Below are positions 62,101-64,000 of a DNA stretch of 64,000 nt, piece after piece (within the stretch, counting starts at the first letter, position 1; each line of letters starts with the position of its first letter). The DNA lies in the NCBI GenBank assembly GCA_903858115.1, contig CAIOHR010000060.1, positions 62,001-126,000 of the forward strand, in the 5' to 3' direction. The notes beneath the pieces are model-generated. The model was not told the DNA's origin, ran no database searches, and worked only from the letters and a program-made list of their open reading frames with translations. Origin of the DNA: an uncultured Pirellula sp. (lineage in GTDB: Bacteria > Planctomycetota > Planctomycetia > Pirellulales > Pirellulaceae). The translations under genes were made by a program, and so were the position numbers.

Positions 62101-62690
62101 TGCGCGGTAACCCCAGCTGAATTATCTAAGATTTGTCGGCCCTTGGTGGCAAGCTCATCCGGAGATGAAGCTTTTCTCGCCACTTGCAGAAGCTCAGGAA
62201 TACAAAAATACTTTTCTTGAATCGCAGCATCCTGAACAATAGGCCAAAGCTCTTTTGCAAGGGAGGGATGATGATGCGACCATTCTTCCCAGAACCTGGT
62301 TTGATTTGGACTGCGGGCTTCAAGCGATCGGACCAAGATTGAGGCACGCCTTTCGTTGCTATTCGCCGCTTCAGAGACGGTTACTACATCCCAACGACCG
62401 TTTGGTACGGTCCCAGGCAAGTGCTTCAGGATGCTCGCCGACACGATAGACTTGGGAGTTCCATAGACCGTTTGCGTAATTCGAAGCATGACTCCAGGAA
62501 TTCTTCGATATTGGAAACTTCGGACCTGAAAAGTAGCTGCCGAGAATTCTTCGCCTTGGATGGAAGTCCCGATAATAAAAAAGAGAAACAATGCGAGTAA
62601 GCCCACCAATACAAATAGGGTGAGGGCAAAGCCAGTAAGACGAAATTTACCTGGCAAAGCCTTGGAGGGTGTCTTGCTTTGAGAAGCCAT
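62097..62690 (-). CDS. Membrane protein of unknown function
   Basis: A 197-residue protein with one membrane helix near residues 20-42 (ALTLFVLVGLLALFLFFI) and an extracytoplasmic region of about 150 residues containing RIPGVMLRITQTVYGTP and RFWEEWSHHHPSLAKELWP. I do not recognise the family. The stop overlaps the start of the TIM-barrel gene, so the two are probably translated together. The ATG at 62690 is the chosen start; a TTG precedes it. Confidence 0.72.
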   Translation of the reverse strand: MASQSKTPSKALPGKFRLTGFALTLFVLVGLLALFLFFIIGTSIQGEEFSAATFQVRSFQYRRIPGVMLRITQTVYGTPKSIVSASILKHLPGTVPNGRWDVVTVSEAANSNERRASILVRSLEARSPNQTRFWEEWSHHHPSLAKELWPIVQDAAIQEKYFCIPELLQVARKASSPDELATKGRQILDNSAGVTAQ

Positions 62691-62723
62691 CAATCATTAC
62701 ATTGCGTGGATCGAAATTAATGA

Positions 62724-63590
62724 ATGTTGAGTATACACGAACTCGGCCATCATCCGCGACGCGCAAATGACTGGCGGTTTTCCGAATGTGAAGAACGAAA
62801 ATCATTCCAAAGGATTGATATTTTGAGGAAGGAAAGGCAACTTGGGGGTCCATCTTCGTTTTCTTGCCTTTCCGACTCCGTTCGAAATTTTTCTTCCCGT
62901 TCGAACGCTCTGGCTTGGAAAAAGAAGCTTCCCAATCTGGCGGCCGCCCCCGCTTCATTTCAGAAAACTGAAACATGGGATACGACAACAGGCAAGTCGC
63001 CCGACAAATCCAGGTTGGTAGAAGCCATATTGATAATTTGCCGCGAGCCAATTTCTGCAAGAAAACTCGCTCTCTTGGCCGAACTCGAGGACCCCACCGA
63101 GGCCAGGACTTTGGCCCGAAAACTAAACGAAGAATACGATCAGAATGCGTATGCTTTCCGCATTGAAGAGATTGCAGGGGGATTGCAACTACTGACTCGC
63201 CCACAATTTGCGAACTGGCTTCGAAGACTGGAACTTGTCCCTCCGGAAACCATCTTGAGCCAAGGAATGCTCGAAACTTTGTCGATTATTGCGTATCGCC
63301 AACCCGTGCAACGCAGCGAAATCGAAGCTATTCGTGGAGTTGCGACCGACGAAGTTCTGCGGCAACTGATGCAGCGGGATTTAGTTAGGATCGTCGGACG
63401 CCACGAAGACCTCGGGAGACCGTATCTGTACGGCACAACTCGCCGGTTCCTGCAATTGTTTGGTCTGCAATCCTTAGAATCTCTGCCAAGGGCACAAAAG
63501 ATTCGCCGGGCGGAAGCCGAAATTGCATCCAGGCTTGCAGTCCCAGCCGAAGCTGTTCAAGATATGCAGACGGGTGACGAACCTGATTAG
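62724..63590 (+). CDS. scpB: Segregation and condensation protein ScpB
   Basis: ScpB is a winged-helix kleisin-associated subunit that works with ScpA and Smc in chromosome segregation. The core begins near residue 93 (KSRLVEAILIICREPISARK) with GGLQLLTRPQFANWLRRLE, TLSIIAYRQPVQRSEIEAIR and DLGRPYLYGTT. The product is about 288 residues, with an N-terminal extension of roughly 90 polar residues not normally seen, so the true start could be further downstream although no other ATG is available before the core. ScpA is not in the window. Confidence 0.9.
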   Translation: MLSIHELGHHPRRANDWRFSECEERKSFQRIDILRKERQLGGPSSFSCLSDSVRNFSSRSNALAWKKKLPNLAAAPASFQKTETWDTTTGKSPDKSRLVEAILIICREPISARKLALLAELEDPTEARTLARKLNEEYDQNAYAFRIEEIAGGLQLLTRPQFANWLRRLELVPPETILSQGMLETLSIIAYRQPVQRSEIEAIRGVATDEVLRQLMQRDLVRIVGRHEDLGRPYLYGTTRRFLQLFGLQSLESLPRAQKIRRAEAEIASRLAVPAEAVQDMQTGDEPD

Positions 63591-63705
63591 GGAATTGCGA
63601 AAAAACAAAAGCAATTTCTCTACTTAGGCTCACTGTCCAACAAGAAATTGCCCGGTAAGATAGTCCTGAAAGTTTGCCAGAAAACCTCACGTACGACGGA
63701 TAGAT

Positions 63706-63711
63706 AAGGAG
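63706..63711 (+). promoter_or_regulatory. Ribosome-binding site for the edge gene
   Basis: AAGGAG ends 7 bases before GTG 63719, an ideal distance, and 13 bases before ATG 63725. It favours the GTG as the start. Confidence 0.7.
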
Positions 63712-63718
63712 TTCACCT

Positions 63719-64000
63719 GTGAAGATGACGCTAACCGCGCGAGAGTTGTCAACAATGTCAACATCCGAGCAGTTAACTTGGGAGTTTGCCTCTTGGTCAC
63801 CCAGTGGTCAACGGTCACCCAGTGGTCAACGGTCACCCGATGGCCAATGGTCACCCGATGGCCAATGGTTACCCGATGGCCAATGGTTACCCGATGGCCA
63901 ATGGTCGGCTAGTGACCAACAGTCCAGTATTGGCCAATATTCAACGAGCGGCCAGTACATTGTCATGTCAGATGATGATGACGACTTTGAAGAGGAAGAT
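63719..64000 (+). CDS. Hexapeptide-repeat protein with acidic segment (cut by window edge)
   Basis: An open frame from GTG 63719 runs to the window edge (94 codons, no stop). After about 26 residues come nine hexapeptides: SPSGQR twice, SPDGQW twice, LPDGQW twice, then SASDQQ, SSIGQY and STSGQY. A segment of acidic residues follows (DDDDDFEEED). There is no signal peptide in view. The low complexity suggests an extended or disordered region. The rest of the protein lies outside, so function cannot be inferred. The AAGGAG site and 18-bp periodicity support that it is a real gene. Confidence 0.7.
   Translation, partial: MKMTLTARELSTMSTSEQLTWEFASWSPSGQRSPSGQRSPDGQWSPDGQWLPDGQWLPDGQWSASDQQSSIGQYSTSGQYIVMSDDDDDFEEED
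63797..63958. repeat. 18-bp in-frame tandem array coding for SPDGQW units
   Basis: Six well-preserved copies of an 18-bp unit (TCACCCGATGGCCAATGG and variants) at 63797-63904, then three diverged units to 63958. Successive pairs of neighbours are most alike, which suggests stepwise duplication. Confidence 0.9.

Overview
The window reads as chromosome of a planctomycete, most likely from the Pirellulaceae. That rests on gene families typical of the group: a planctomycete cytochrome C/DUF1549/DUF1553 protein next to a DUF1501 protein and a WD40 protein, an exported sulfatase, DUF1080 and SMP-30 fusion enzymes, and two large serine/threonine kinases. The assignment to phylum is strong; anything finer is inference. 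There is no rRNA, CRISPR array, transposase, integrase or prophage.

Layout. 1-2.4 kb: the 5' end of a Gfo/Idh/MocA oxidoreductase, a response regulator with an excisionase-like HTH, a terminator, and a soluble histidine kinase. 2.6-6.7 kb: a lone oxidase subunit III, then a sulfatase divergent from a DUF1080-esterase fusion. 6.7-9.9 kb: the flagellar export genes fliP-fliQ-fliR-flhB. 10.2-10.7 kb: a tRNA-Ile(CAU) gene split by a 413-nt group I intron. 10.8-12.9 kb: mtnB and a Ser/Thr kinase. 13.0-18.1 kb: a signalling cluster (HD-GYP, PilZ-like, methyl-accepting/sensor protein, BON protein, and a degenerate GGDEF protein with six copies of a DIAALF motif). 18.2-26.2 kb: a DAACS symporter, an S9 peptidase, a secreted RPEGGP-repeat protein and an unrecognised 856-residue protein. 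26.2-33.4 kb: pyruvate dehydrogenase E2 and E1, argJ and a BtaA-like enzyme. 33.5-37.1 kb: a membrane-anchored protein and a kinase-Hsp70 fusion. 37.4-42.0 kb: the planctomycete PSCyt/DUF1501/WD40 trio. 42.2-44.4 kb: an OmpR-type two-component pair. 44.5-48.4 kb: an esterase-SMP-30 fusion and the agmatine-to-putrescine genes aguB-aguA. 48.4-56.6 kb: a minus-strand run of giant membrane protein, PspA, a small protein, a membrane histidine kinase, a response regulator and a small protein. 57-61 kb: hydrolase, MMPL transporter, DUF2071. 61-64 kb: a Tat-exported TIM-barrel protein, a membrane protein, scpB, and the start of a hexapeptide-repeat protein that runs off the window.

Themes. Signal transduction is heavy: three histidine kinases, three response regulators, two Ser/Thr kinases, a c-di-GMP-type set and a chemotaxis-like protein. 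The DIAALF motif resembles the CheY-binding EIDALL peptide of FliM, so the GGDEF-derived protein may be a multivalent docking scaffold. Short 15-18 bp tandem duplications recur at gene borders, and 18-bp arrays also occur in frame in two coding regions, which suggests frequent slippage in this genome.

The items that most deserve follow-up are the tRNA intron, the kinase-Hsp70 fusion, the DIAALF scaffold, the PspA/kinase operon and the recurring tandem repeats.
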